Shown here piece by piece: positions 4,707-12,150 of a stretch of DNA of 12,338 nt. The stretch lies in NCBI GenBank assembly GCA_964610985.1, contig CAZSZJ010000032.1:1-12338 (forward strand), in the 5' to 3' direction. This DNA is from JARIHD01 sp964610985 (GTDB lineage: Bacteria > Patescibacteriota > Saccharimonadia > Saccharimonadales > UBA4665). Position 1 is the first letter of the stretch. Every line of letters begins with the position of its first letter. A model generated the notes under the pieces. It did no database searches and was not told the origin of the DNA. It saw only the letters and a program-made list of their open reading frames with translations. The translations under genes were made by a program, and so were the position numbers.

Positions 4707-4837
4707 CTACTGGCAGTATTTCCGAAATTACTGCGATACAACTCAAAACCTAAGCCGGTAGAACTCGCCACCTCTTAACCGGGGGGTGGTTCTTGGCTCT
4801 GGAATTGTAAATAGGGAAACTTCTATAACCAGTGTGC

Positions 4838-6394
4838 CTACACCAAGCCCTGAAGATTGAGCAGCAAAGCACTTTTGCCATTGCCAAGAATGGTGGCGCC
4901 GCTAAAAGCCCGGTTGGTCTTTAGCACGGCCGGTACGGGTTTTACGATTATTTGGTGGGCGCCGACAACCGCATCCACGATTAATGCGACACGCTCCTGG
5001 CCCACAGTAACAATAACGGCCAGATATTGCTTGGGCGGGCTGGCTGGGCTCGCGGCCTCCACGCCGAATCTTTTTCTGAGCCAGAGCAAAGGGATCTCTA
5101 TGCCGTCTAGCACAAACACTTCCTGGCCGGCAATTTTTATGCACTGCGAACTGGCGATCCTCACCGAACGGTCAACTGCTGCGGCTGGTATGCCATAATG
5201 CTGGCCATCTACCATTACAATTAATGCCTGAATTACGCTGAGTGTTAAGGGCAAGCCAATGCGAAAAGTGGTGCCTTTGCCCGTTTCACTAATTACCGCT
5301 ACCCACCCGCCAAAATCCTCAACGTCTTTCTTGACACTGCCTAGGCCAACGCCACGGCCAGATATCTCGGTGACCTTTTCGGCGGTGGACAGTCCCGAGA
5401 AGAGTAGCTTGGTTAGCTCTTCGGGGTCGGTAGTCGTGACGCCAGCCTTAGCCGCCAACGCTTCCCAATTAATACCGCTGCCATTGTCGGCTACCTCCAC
5501 AATGGCGTAGTCTTGCTCGCGCTTTGCACTTAGGCGGATAGTGCCGGATGCGCCCAGGCCGTGGTCGGCCGCATTGCGTATCAAGTGAGTGAGCGGCTCG
5601 TCGAGGCGCTCTACAATAGTGCGGTCCAGCTCTAGATCCTGGCCCTCTATGATAAGTTCGATTTGTTTATCAACCGTCCGGGCCAGGTCGCGGACAGTAC
5701 GTGGAAAGTGGTCGAAAACCAATTTGATGGGCACAGCTCGAATCTTCATAACCTGAAACTGCAAAGAGTCGCTGGTGCGGCCGGCTTTTTCGTAATAATC
5801 CAGTAGCTCCCGGTTGTCCAGCTTGCGGGCAATGCGTTTTAGCACCAGACGGTCTATTACTAGCTCTTCGACGAGGTCCATCATGGCGTCCAATTGGTCG
5901 ACGCGTACCGGCACGGTTTTGATCTTGGGGCGTTCTGGTGCTGCTAGCGCCGGCTGGACGGTAGGGTCTGTGGCTTGCGGGTCCGGAAGCGTCTTGCCAA
6001 TACCTTCGGTTTTAACACCGGTGAGACTCTTGATCTCGTCGGTGATGCTGGCTAAAGTGTCGCTTTCCACGCCGCGCTGCTCGACAGAGTCAATTGACGC
6101 ACCAATTGCATCAAAACACCGAAACAGCAAGTCGGCCAGCTCCGGTGTTACCTCGGCACGTCCTTTTTTTATTTCGGCAAAGGCGTCTTCGATGGTGTGA
6201 CATAGGTAGGCGGTTTGTTTATATTCCATGGCTGCGCTTTCGCCTTTCAGGGAGTGCGCCGCCCTAAAGGTGTCGGCAATAGCGTTGGCGTCTGCGGCGT
6301 TTTTCTCCAGTGTTAACAGCGAATCGTTTAGTAACTGCAGGTTCTCTCTGCTGGTCTGCACGAACAAGTCCTTGTATTCGCTGAATTCGTTCAT
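4838..6394 (-). CDS. cheA: Chemotaxis histidine kinase CheA, no P2 domain
   Basis: A 518-aa protein. P1 (about 1-120) carries the phosphorylated His47 in FRAAHSLKGE. A proline-rich linker (about 130-158) follows directly, so the P2 domain that docks CheY/CheB in enteric CheA is missing. P3 dimerisation helices are at about 160-225, with conserved VMKIRAVP and FDHFPRTVRDLAR at the P3/P4 border. P4 ATPase has the N box HLIRNAADHG (270-279), G1 DNGSGIN (303-309), and the F/G2 region LLFSGLSTAEKVTEISGRG with VGLG to 352. P5, the CheW-like regulatory domain, is about 390-518. All catalytic motifs are intact. Its ATG shares one base with the cheB stop (TGATG), and GGAG lies about 9 nt upstream. Last gene of the operon; it phosphorylates CheY and CheB in response to the receptor. 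Confidence 0.96.
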   Translation of the reverse strand: MNEFSEYKDLFVQTSRENLQLLNDSLLTLEKNAADANAIADTFRAAHSLKGESAAMEYKQTAYLCHTIEDAFAEIKKGRAEVTPELADLLFRCFDAIGASIDSVEQRGVESDTLASITDEIKSLTGVKTEGIGKTLPDPQATDPTVQPALAAPERPKIKTVPVRVDQLDAMMDLVEELVIDRLVLKRIARKLDNRELLDYYEKAGRTSDSLQFQVMKIRAVPIKLVFDHFPRTVRDLARTVDKQIELIIEGQDLELDRTIVERLDEPLTHLIRNAADHGLGASGTIRLSAKREQDYAIVEVADNGSGINWEALAAKAGVTTTDPEELTKLLFSGLSTAEKVTEISGRGVGLGSVKKDVEDFGGWVAVISETGKGTTFRIGLPLTLSVIQALIVMVDGQHYGIPAAAVDRSVRIASSQCIKIAGQEVFVLDGIEIPLLWLRKRFGVEAASPASPPKQYLAVIVTVGQERVALIVDAVVGAHQIIVKPVPAVLKTNRAFSGATILGNGKSALLLNLQGLV

Positions 6395-7461
6395 CAGGCT
6401 AACTCCGGCTGGGCTTCTGGTAGTTTTGGCGCGAGCCAGGGTACTATATCGTCGAGCGGCAATATAATATTGGCCAGTCCCGCTTTTTCGACTGTTTTGC
6501 CCATACCAAAAACTGCTGAACTGGCTTCATCCTGAACTATAACCGTACCGCCTTTCTGACGGATAGCTTTTGCGCCCTGCAGGCCGTCCTCACCCATACC
6601 GGTGAGTATTATCGCCGCCAAGTGGTCTGTGTAATATTCGGCAGCCGAGCTCAACAGTACATCAACAGAAGGGGTGAGCGTGGCTTGTGACGGCTCCATC
6701 CGGAAGGTTGGGCCATGCAGATTAATAATTCTAGTGGCCGCTCCGCCTGGGCAAAAATACACCGTACCCGGGCGCACTGCTTCCCCATCGTGGGCCACGG
6801 CTACCGACAGACTGCATTTTGTACTAAGGCGCTGCGCAAGGGCCGCAACAAAGGCCGGGGGCATATGCTGGGCTACAACGACCGGGCAGCCTAGTGCTAC
6901 GGGTAGTTGCGGCACTATATGCTCCAGCGCTACGGGGCCACCCGTAGAAGCACCAATAACGACGGCGTCGTATGCAGCAGCGGCCACGGCTGGCTGTACA
7001 GCAGCCACTTCGCGCACATTGGGCTGTATCCCCGAACCTACTCGTGCCCCAGCGGCCAGAGCAATGGCAATCTTAGCATGCAAATCTACGGCAGTATTTT
7101 GCAGTTGCCATGCGTCTGATTCGGATGGTTTCAGAACAAAATCGACCGCTCCAGCCTCCAGGCAATCCATGGTAACAAGCGCGGCCTCACGAGTTTGAGC
7201 GGAGACCATCACGACCGCAGGGGCGTAGTCTGTGTGCTGCAGGCGGCGCAGTACTTCCAAACCATTTAATTTGGGCATTACAAGATCCAACGTTACCACA
7301 TCTGGGCGCAGCTCACTGATCTTGCGCAACGCTTCTTCACCGTCTGCCGCCTGTCCGGCGATTATAATTCGCGGATCTGTTGTTAGGATGTCGCAAATAA
7401 CCTTGCGCATAAAAAAGCTGTCGTCTACAACCACCACCCTCACGTGCCCGCTTTTATTCAT
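6394..7461 (-). CDS. cheB: Chemotaxis protein-glutamate methylesterase/deamidase CheB
   Basis: A 355-aa protein of normal length and domain order. The receiver domain (about 6-125) has the acidic pair Asp13/Asp14, phosphorylation site Asp59 in VVTLDLVMP and Lys111 in VLKPS. An Ala-rich linker (about 130-163) joins the methylesterase domain, whose catalytic triad is visible: Ser172 in VIGASTGGP, His199 in AQHMPP, and Asp292 in LTGMGEDG. The enzyme removes methyl groups from receptor glutamates and is activated by CheA. The start is 3 nt after the cheY stop; CAAGAG within the cheY end is a weak ribosome binding site. The matching methyltransferase CheR is not in the window. Confidence 0.96.
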   Translation of the reverse strand: MNKSGHVRVVVVDDSFFMRKVICDILTTDPRIIIAGQAADGEEALRKISELRPDVVTLDLVMPKLNGLEVLRRLQHTDYAPAVVMVSAQTREAALVTMDCLEAGAVDFVLKPSESDAWQLQNTAVDLHAKIAIALAAGARVGSGIQPNVREVAAVQPAVAAAAYDAVVIGASTGGPVALEHIVPQLPVALGCPVVVAQHMPPAFVAALAQRLSTKCSLSVAVAHDGEAVRPGTVYFCPGGAATRIINLHGPTFRMEPSQATLTPSVDVLLSSAAEYYTDHLAAIILTGMGEDGLQGAKAIRQKGGTVIVQDEASSAVFGMGKTVEKAGLANIILPLDDIVPWLAPKLPEAQPELA

Positions 7462-7464
7462 AGC

Positions 7465-7836
7465 TTACTCTTGGCTTGGAGCCGGGGCGAGAGAGTTGAG
7501 CGTTTCTATAACTTTTGCGGCGTCGAAGGGCTTACTGATATATTGTTTTGCGCCCAGCTGCTTAGCTTGATCGATAACCTGTTGTTCATCGACCGAGGAG
7601 ACCATTACTACAGACTGCGGCGCAGAGCCGATATTTTGCAGTACCTCGATGCCAGTGTATTCGGGCATTACAACATCGAGTAATACGAGGTCGGGGTGTT
7701 CGGCTTGGTACAGCTTTATAGCCTGTGCGCCGTCGGAGGCTTCCAGAATCTGACCGCCCTTCCAGTTACTTTTTTCGATGATGTCCTTTAATATAGTGCG
7801 CATAAAAGTGCTGTCGTCGGCGATTAAAATTTTCAT
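7465..7836 (-). CDS. cheY: Response regulator CheY
   Basis: A 123-aa single receiver domain. The acidic pocket Asp7/Asp8, phosphoacceptor Asp54 in LVLLDVVMP, switch Ser80 in VVMVSS and Lys102 in ISKPF are all present; the switch is Ser rather than the more common Thr. There is no output domain, as expected for CheY, which diffuses to a motor. No flagellar motor genes are seen here, so the target may be a type IV pilus or another system. ATG overlaps the cheW stop by 4 nt (ATGA) and is preceded by a perfect AGGAGG. Confidence 0.95.
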   Translation of the reverse strand: MKILIADDSTFMRTILKDIIEKSNWKGGQILEASDGAQAIKLYQAEHPDLVLLDVVMPEYTGIEVLQNIGSAPQSVVMVSSVDEQQVIDQAKQLGAKQYISKPFDAAKVIETLNSLAPAPSQE

Positions 7837-8420
7837 AAGTGAGATTCCTCCTGTGTTTTGATTGGTATTGCCGGATCGGCCGGAGCCACAGCGTTATCTG
7901 CCGCCCTGGCTACGGCCTCCACCACTTCTTTGGTGATGATGTGCTGCAAGCTTAGTAATAATATGACATCCGCTGCTGCATGGCCGGCATTCGCGGCAGC
8001 GCCCTCTCCTACAATTACTCCTTCTACGTAGTCGGCGTTTATCCGGGTAGTTATCATGCTGGGGGCGGGTTGAATAGCACCGTCGGCCACCTTAATAATT
8101 TTGGCTACGTGATCTACATGTACGCCAAACAAGGTACCATCTGTATGTTCGACTATGAGCAGTAGCGGCGTCGAGGGATAGGCGGTTTCGCGCTGCAAAT
8201 CGAAAAGCTTTTCAAGGTCCAGCACGGGGATGATCTTACCGCGTAAATTGACGACACCCACTATAAATGAGGGGCTGCCGGGCACCGGCGTTACCTCTGC
8301 CCCCTTTACTACCTCGCGCACTTCGCTAATGGGAGTGGCGTATTTTTCGGTATCTAGAGTAAAGATAACCAATTGCCGGATGGCCTCAGTTACCTGTGCG
8401 GTGGACGCGTCATTTGTCAT
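7833..8420 (-). CDS. cheW: Chemotaxis coupling protein CheW
   Basis: A 195-aa protein with one CheW domain over about residues 14-170. The N-terminus reads RQLVIFTLDTEKYATPISEV, followed by the conserved core GVVNLRGKIIPVLDL at about 55-69 and TDGTLFGVHVDHVAKIIKV. CheW links receptors to CheA P5 in chemosensory arrays. It is longer than typical CheW (about 150-165 aa): an Ala/Gly-rich insertion (GEGAAANAGHAAAD) interrupts the last strands, and an Ala/Pro-rich tail follows. The start overlaps the receptor stop by 4 nt (ATGA), with no clear ribosome binding site, so translation is probably coupled. Confidence 0.94.
   Translation of the reverse strand: MTNDASTAQVTEAIRQLVIFTLDTEKYATPISEVREVVKGAEVTPVPGSPSFIVGVVNLRGKIIPVLDLEKLFDLQRETAYPSTPLLLIVEHTDGTLFGVHVDHVAKIIKVADGAIQPAPSMITTRINADYVEGVIVGEGAAANAGHAAADVILLLSLQHIITKEVVEAVARAADNAVAPADPAIPIKTQEESHL
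7847..7852 (-). promoter_or_regulatory. Strong ribosome binding site of cheY
   Basis: On the minus strand AGGAGG lies 10 nt before ATG 7836, inside the last codons of cheW. It is the only perfect Shine-Dalgarno at a start codon that I found in the window. It shows that the host uses anti-SD translation for some operon-internal genes while several first genes appear leaderless. Confidence 0.8.
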
Positions 8421-10357
8421 TGTATGAGTGGCTTAGGGCCAGGCTTTGGGGCCTGCGGCTGCATAACTTGGGGTGTTGGCGTTTGGTGCGCGGCAGGGGC
8501 AGGACGATTAGCAGGGGTAAATAGCAACGAATTGGCGGTGGCCGAAAGCGACGCGGGCTTAGCAGGAGTGGGCTTTCGTTTTTTGGCCCGTCCGGTAAGC
8601 TGTTGGACTTGTGCAGACAGCGCGGAGAGCTGCTCGGATGCTTCGGCGATCTTTTGGGTCGAAACGCTTTGCTGCTCAATTGAGGCAGAAAGCTGTTCTA
8701 TGCCGGTGGCGTTCTGCTCGGCTACGGCTGCAATGCTGTCCATATTGTGGGCGATTTGCGTAATGGCAGCCGACTGCTCCTGGGCGCCGGAGGATAATTC
8801 CTGGATACGAGTGGTAACGTGCTGAGCAGCCTCAACGGCATTTTGGCTGGCAAGGGTGATATCTTCGGCTATGCCTTTAATCTCTACGGCCGATTTGCCG
8901 GAATTTTCTGCTAGTTTTCGCACTTCGTCGGCTACTACGGCAAAGCCCCGCCCTGCCTCTCCCGCTCGCGCAGCTTCTATTGCGGCGTTTAGGGCAAGTA
9001 GGTTAGTTTGCTCTGATACGTCGGTAATGGCATCTACGGCTTTGCCAATTCTCTCAGACGACATGCCCGCCTCTTGGGCGATTTGCGATGTTTTAACCGC
9101 TGTGGCGGCTGTCTCCTGAGTGGACGCCGATATACGCTGTGTTGCCGCAGAAATATTGCCGACCGACTTTGATACTTCCTCAGCTTGCTGCGACTGCTGG
9201 ACGGCGCCATCTGCCATTTGTCTGGAAAGGGCAGCATTCTGGAGCGACGATGCCCGGGCTTGGTCGGCGAGCACTGTGAGGGTTTGGCCTATATCGGTAG
9301 CAGACTCACGGACACTGTTCAGCAGGCGGGAAATATTTCGCGACACGACCCAGGCCAGCAAGGATGAGGCTAGAACGGCCAACAAAGTAAGGATAAGATA
9401 ACGGTCCTTGGTGGCGACATAGGACTTGGCGCGCATATCAAGTAAGCCATCAAGCTCTTTAGCGCCAGAGCCCCAGTAGGAAAATGAACTGGCAAGGGCG
9501 GCCCGGGCGGCATCGTCTAGCTGTGTCCTGTTGACTGCCGCCGAGCCAGTGGCCAGCTGGTTAGCCAGTTGTATAAACTGAGTCGTGTTTTGTACAGTTA
9601 CTGCCGACGGCGGAGTAAGATTGCCGCTAAGCGTAGGACTCACTCCATAAAAGAAGGGGTCCTGATTAATGGCGGTTTGGGTGCTTTCTTCCAGGCCGGC
9701 AAGCGTATCTTTGAGTATCGTAATGTTGGCGGATAGCTCAAGCCGTTCGTCGATAGTAAGCGTGTGTTGCTCCAGGAGTTTTTGCGACAAGGCAAGGGAA
9801 TCTTGCAGCTTTTGTTGCATTTTGGGCAGCCGCAGTAGTGTGACGTCCATTAGGTAATAGCTGTCGAGGTCGGGGTCCAGGATAAGCTTGGAATTATCGC
9901 CCACAAGCGTAATCGTTTTTTGAATATCGCCCAAAAGTGCGTCGTAGTCCTTGGTTGCAGCGCTGGTACTTGCACCCTCGCGTTCAATTTGCTGCCACTG
10001 GTCTTTTAGCTTGGGTACAGAATCGTTCGGTATGCTGAGCGCGGCGCCGTAAGTTGCGTGGACGCTTTCCAGTTGCCTAAAATCGTCGGCAATTTGGGTT
10101 TCGTTTTCGCCTAATCCCAGCTTAGTCATGGTTACGTCTTCGAGTAGTGTCTCAAGCGGTCGCTGGTATGCATTACCGTTCTTCTCCGATGCAGCAAACG
10201 ACACGTGCCCATTTATGCCCGAAATCATAAAATATATAAGTACAACGATAGGCAAGGTAAATGACAGCCCAATAAGCGCCAACTTCTGCCATATCCGGAG
10301 TCGTGCAAGCAAGCCTGAAATAGCCACCCGTATCATACTTATGCTTGTTCCATACAC
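8417..10357 (-). CDS. Methyl-accepting chemotaxis protein (transmembrane receptor)
   Basis: A 646-aa receptor from GTG 10357; ATG 10336 is an alternative (639 aa). TM1 is at about 25-47, a mostly helical extracytoplasmic sensor at 48-318, and TM2 at 319-338. The sensor has KLILDPDLDSYYLMD (157-171), a motif I know from other bacterial receptors with helical sensor domains. A short AS1-like helix follows TM2, but no full HAMP with its usual GDL is visible. The long signalling coil spans about 349-588; its hairpin tip carries the near-invariant EQTNLLALNAAIEAARAGEA (449-468) and GRGFAVVADEVRKLAENS (469-486), which bind CheA and CheW. The last 55 residues are Pro/Ala-rich and lack a CheR/CheB-tethering pentapeptide. 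First gene of the operon; the ligand cannot be told. Confidence 0.95.
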   Translation of the reverse strand: MYGTSISMIRVAISGLLARLRIWQKLALIGLSFTLPIVVLIYFMISGINGHVSFAASEKNGNAYQRPLETLLEDVTMTKLGLGENETQIADDFRQLESVHATYGAALSIPNDSVPKLKDQWQQIEREGASTSAATKDYDALLGDIQKTITLVGDNSKLILDPDLDSYYLMDVTLLRLPKMQQKLQDSLALSQKLLEQHTLTIDERLELSANITILKDTLAGLEESTQTAINQDPFFYGVSPTLSGNLTPPSAVTVQNTTQFIQLANQLATGSAAVNRTQLDDAARAALASSFSYWGSGAKELDGLLDMRAKSYVATKDRYLILTLLAVLASSLLAWVVSRNISRLLNSVRESATDIGQTLTVLADQARASSLQNAALSRQMADGAVQQSQQAEEVSKSVGNISAATQRISASTQETAATAVKTSQIAQEAGMSSERIGKAVDAITDVSEQTNLLALNAAIEAARAGEAGRGFAVVADEVRKLAENSGKSAVEIKGIAEDITLASQNAVEAAQHVTTRIQELSSGAQEQSAAITQIAHNMDSIAAVAEQNATGIEQLSASIEQQSVSTQKIAEASEQLSALSAQVQQLTGRAKKRKPTPAKPASLSATANSLLFTPANRPAPAAHQTPTPQVMQPQAPKPGPKPLIQ

Positions 10358-10360
10358 TTA

Positions 10361-10390
10361 AATATATAGTAAGCATGCGCAGTGTGCCAA
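10361..10390 (-). promoter_or_regulatory. Candidate promoter of the chemosensory operon
   Basis: On the minus strand TTGGCA (10390-10385) is followed by an AT run that offers TATATA (10368-10363, 16-bp spacer) or TATATT (10366-10361, 18-bp spacer). Either places the transcription start within a few bases of GTG 10357, so the long receptor form would be leaderless; ATG 10336 would then have a leader of about 20 nt. A 7-bp inverted repeat TACTCCT (10416-10422)/AGGAGTA (10449-10455) lies upstream and could be a regulator site. Confidence 0.4.
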
Positions 10391-10519
10391 GTGTCTTTGG
10401 AATTGTCATGTAACATACTCCTCAAATGGGGATATTTTTTAATAAGGTAGGAGTAACGAGCAGTGCCGAATCCTCATCCCGTCTGTTCAAAACGATGCGC
10501 GCAGGCTGACCTTAAAGAA

Positions 10520-10548
10520 TTTACAAAATTATTGTATAATAATACAAA
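10520..10548 (+). promoter_or_regulatory. Candidate promoter of the small secreted-protein remnant
   Basis: TTTACA (10520-10525) and TACAAA (10543-10548) are 17 bp apart and end 9 nt before TTG 10558. A perfect TATAAT (10535-10540) lies in between, inside the inverted repeat TTGTAT/ATACAA (10532-10537/10542-10547), so the exact start is ambiguous. Confidence 0.35.
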
Positions 10549-10557
10549 CGCCTACTA

Positions 10558-10876
10558 TTGAGATTTATCCCGGCGCTTACCGTTCTCTTACTTCTCATGA
10601 TGAGCGGGTTGCGATTTATGATGAGTCGGCACTAACCTTTCTAGGCTCGTTCGGCCTGGACGGCTTCCTGACGCACCAGACACTGCTCACCATATTACAG
10701 ATTTACTTACGTCCGAAAACGCCTTTCCCGGCGCAGAATACGCGGTGGATCCTCGATTATACTTACTGTCAAATTCGGAGGGGCAGCAGTGTGTAGTTAA
10801 AAGTATAGTTGCCCCTATACTTCCCTCATCTCCTTCTGCGCACCCTGTCTCTGGTATCATTAACCAAACGAATTGA
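10558..10876 (+). pseudogene. Frameshifted gene for a small secreted protein (tentative)
   Basis: Two overlapping frames look like parts of one gene. The first, from TTG 10558 to a stop at 10633, reads RFIPALTVLLLLMMSGLRF, a good signal-peptide core. The second is open from 10622 to TGA 10874-10876 and reads like a folded extracellular domain (PDAPDTAHHITDLLTSENAF, then PGAEYAVDPRLYLLSNSEGQ, ending SPSAHPVSGIINQTN). A single frameshift within 10622-10632 would join them into about 105 aa. The possibilities are a true pseudogene, a sequencing error, or an initiation site I missed. No family is recognised. Confidence 0.35.
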
Positions 10877-10941
10877 TCGCCGCCCAGATAACGGAAAATT
10901 CGGGTATGCGTGCCTGCGTGCCCAAAAGGTTTAGAGCACGC

Positions 10942-10970
10942 TTTACATTATTTCCACAGCTGCGTAGCAT
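10942..10970 (+). promoter_or_regulatory. Promoter of the multi-pass membrane protein
   Basis: TTTACA (10942-10947), a 17-bp spacer and TAGCAT (10965-10970) lie 7 nt before ATG 10978. The -10 box matches only 4 of 6, but the spacing equals that of the other leaderless-type promoters here and supports ATG 10978 over the upstream in-frame TTG 10873. Confidence 0.5.
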
Positions 10971-10977
10971 AAGAACT

Positions 10978-12150
10978 ATGAAGAAAGTGTACGCCGTAGC
11001 ACTTGCCACAATCGCCCTATCCCTTATTGCCGGCTTAGTGAGTCTGTACGGTCTAAAACTCCCCTTTGTTACTCGACTCAATACCGGTGAAACTCTGTTA
11101 ATGCTCCTGTTCCACCTTGGTATTTGCGCGCTATTCCTTATGGGTATTCGATCGTTTAAAACCGAATTTAAACATGCATACTTGTATATCTGTGCGGGCG
11201 TCTTACTGCTTGCACTGGCGGTTTTTCAATATACGGTGCTCGGCTCGGTCAACGCGCTCGGCTCCTTCTGGGTAACATCTGGAATGGTGGAGCTACCCTT
11301 TGTGCTTAGCATTGTATTCATGGTGATCGGTTTTAATAAATTTGCCCAATTAATGGGCGTAACCGGCTTAAGGCGATACCTCGGAATTACGCTGGGTGTT
11401 ATGGTAGTGCTCTGCGCGTTATCCACCCTTATCCCCTCAACGCGCCCCGACATCGACCATTACACCTTATTTGTCACATCCATTCTGTATGTGTCTCAAA
11501 CAGTGCTGCTCATTAGTATTGTGCCTTTGGCCTACCGCATTCGTCAAAAGGCCGGCGTTTTATATATTCCGCTCTTTGCCTGGATGTTCGCCGGTTTTAT
11601 CACCTACTCCGTGCAGATGATTGTGCAAACTGTAGCGCTCTATCTTATGCCGGACACCCACTGGTACGTAGTTTACGGCGGCACTACTGTATTCTTTGTG
11701 ATAGCTGGCGCCTGTTTCATGAAGGCCGCCCTTGAGCTCAATCGCATTAGTTATTCCGAGCCGCTCAATGAAAATACCAGGGTGAGCTTCTTTGGCCGCC
11801 CGCTCACGGCTGGCGACGCGGTCGGCAAGCGTAGTTCTGTCGATGCTATCGTGTATCTGGCCCAGCTTGCGTCCAATCGTACGGCAGCCGACCCTATACT
11901 CGATGGCCTGCGGACCGTAACCTCAAACATAATGGACAATCAGGAGCTAACTGTCAGCCAACAAGCCCAACTCGTTACCGTTTACCAGCGCATGGAAGCC
12001 TACTTACTTACCGAAGAACGCATTGCCACCTATACCGCCGACAGCCTGCGTAAACGTGTTATCCAAAAGTACCGCAATAACAGCGACTCTTACTTTTGGG
12101 AGGCCCTTACCGCTCCTGGCACGGAAACTACGAACACAAACGCCACCTAG
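10978..12150 (+). CDS. Multi-pass membrane protein with cytoplasmic helical tail
   Basis: A 390-aa protein from ATG 10978; the frame extends upstream to TTG 10873, but that part overlaps the candidate promoter and has unlikely composition. About eight hydrophobic segments fill residues 1-275 (examples: AVALATIALSLIAGLVSLYG near the start, ILYVSQTVLLISIVPLAY, and FFVIAGACFMKAALEL as the last). The layout resembles the 7TM/MASE-like input regions of sensor kinases. After the last helix, about 115 soluble, mostly helical residues follow (SSVDAIVYLAQLASNR, VYQRMEAYLLTEERIATYTA, DSLRKRVIQKYRN). No kinase, cyclase or phosphatase domain is present. I do not recognise the family. It stands divergent from the chemosensory operon; a sensory role is possible but only inferred. 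Confidence 0.8.
   Translation: MKKVYAVALATIALSLIAGLVSLYGLKLPFVTRLNTGETLLMLLFHLGICALFLMGIRSFKTEFKHAYLYICAGVLLLALAVFQYTVLGSVNALGSFWVTSGMVELPFVLSIVFMVIGFNKFAQLMGVTGLRRYLGITLGVMVVLCALSTLIPSTRPDIDHYTLFVTSILYVSQTVLLISIVPLAYRIRQKAGVLYIPLFAWMFAGFITYSVQMIVQTVALYLMPDTHWYVVYGGTTVFFVIAGACFMKAALELNRISYSEPLNENTRVSFFGRPLTAGDAVGKRSSVDAIVYLAQLASNRTAADPILDGLRTVTSNIMDNQELTVSQQAQLVTVYQRMEAYLLTEERIATYTADSLRKRVIQKYRNNSDSYFWEALTAPGTETTNTNAT

Larger units (their letters stand above)
4391..4837. other. Gene-poor spacer between mazF and cheA
   Basis: This 447-bp stretch holds no intact gene. It contains an inverted repeat at 4534-4573 and the remnant of an antitoxin gene at 4581-4706. A weak hairpin can form from CCACC (4768-4772) and GGTGG (4785-4789) with AGAA/TTCT outside, but it has no T-run, so no convincing terminator for either convergent transcript is visible. 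Confidence 0.5.

Noticed and set aside
4760..4793. Rho-independent terminator after cheA
   Set aside because: The hairpin has a bulge and no T-run on either strand.
5814..6200. Long plus-strand frames inside cheA, cheB and the receptor gene
   Set aside because: Ser/Ala/Arg-rich low-complexity products antisense to clearly conserved genes; shadows of codon bias.
10873..10977. Upstream TTG start for the membrane protein
   Set aside because: The extension is Arg/Pro-rich, overlaps TTTACA/TAGCAT, and would precede a normal MKK-type membrane-protein start.
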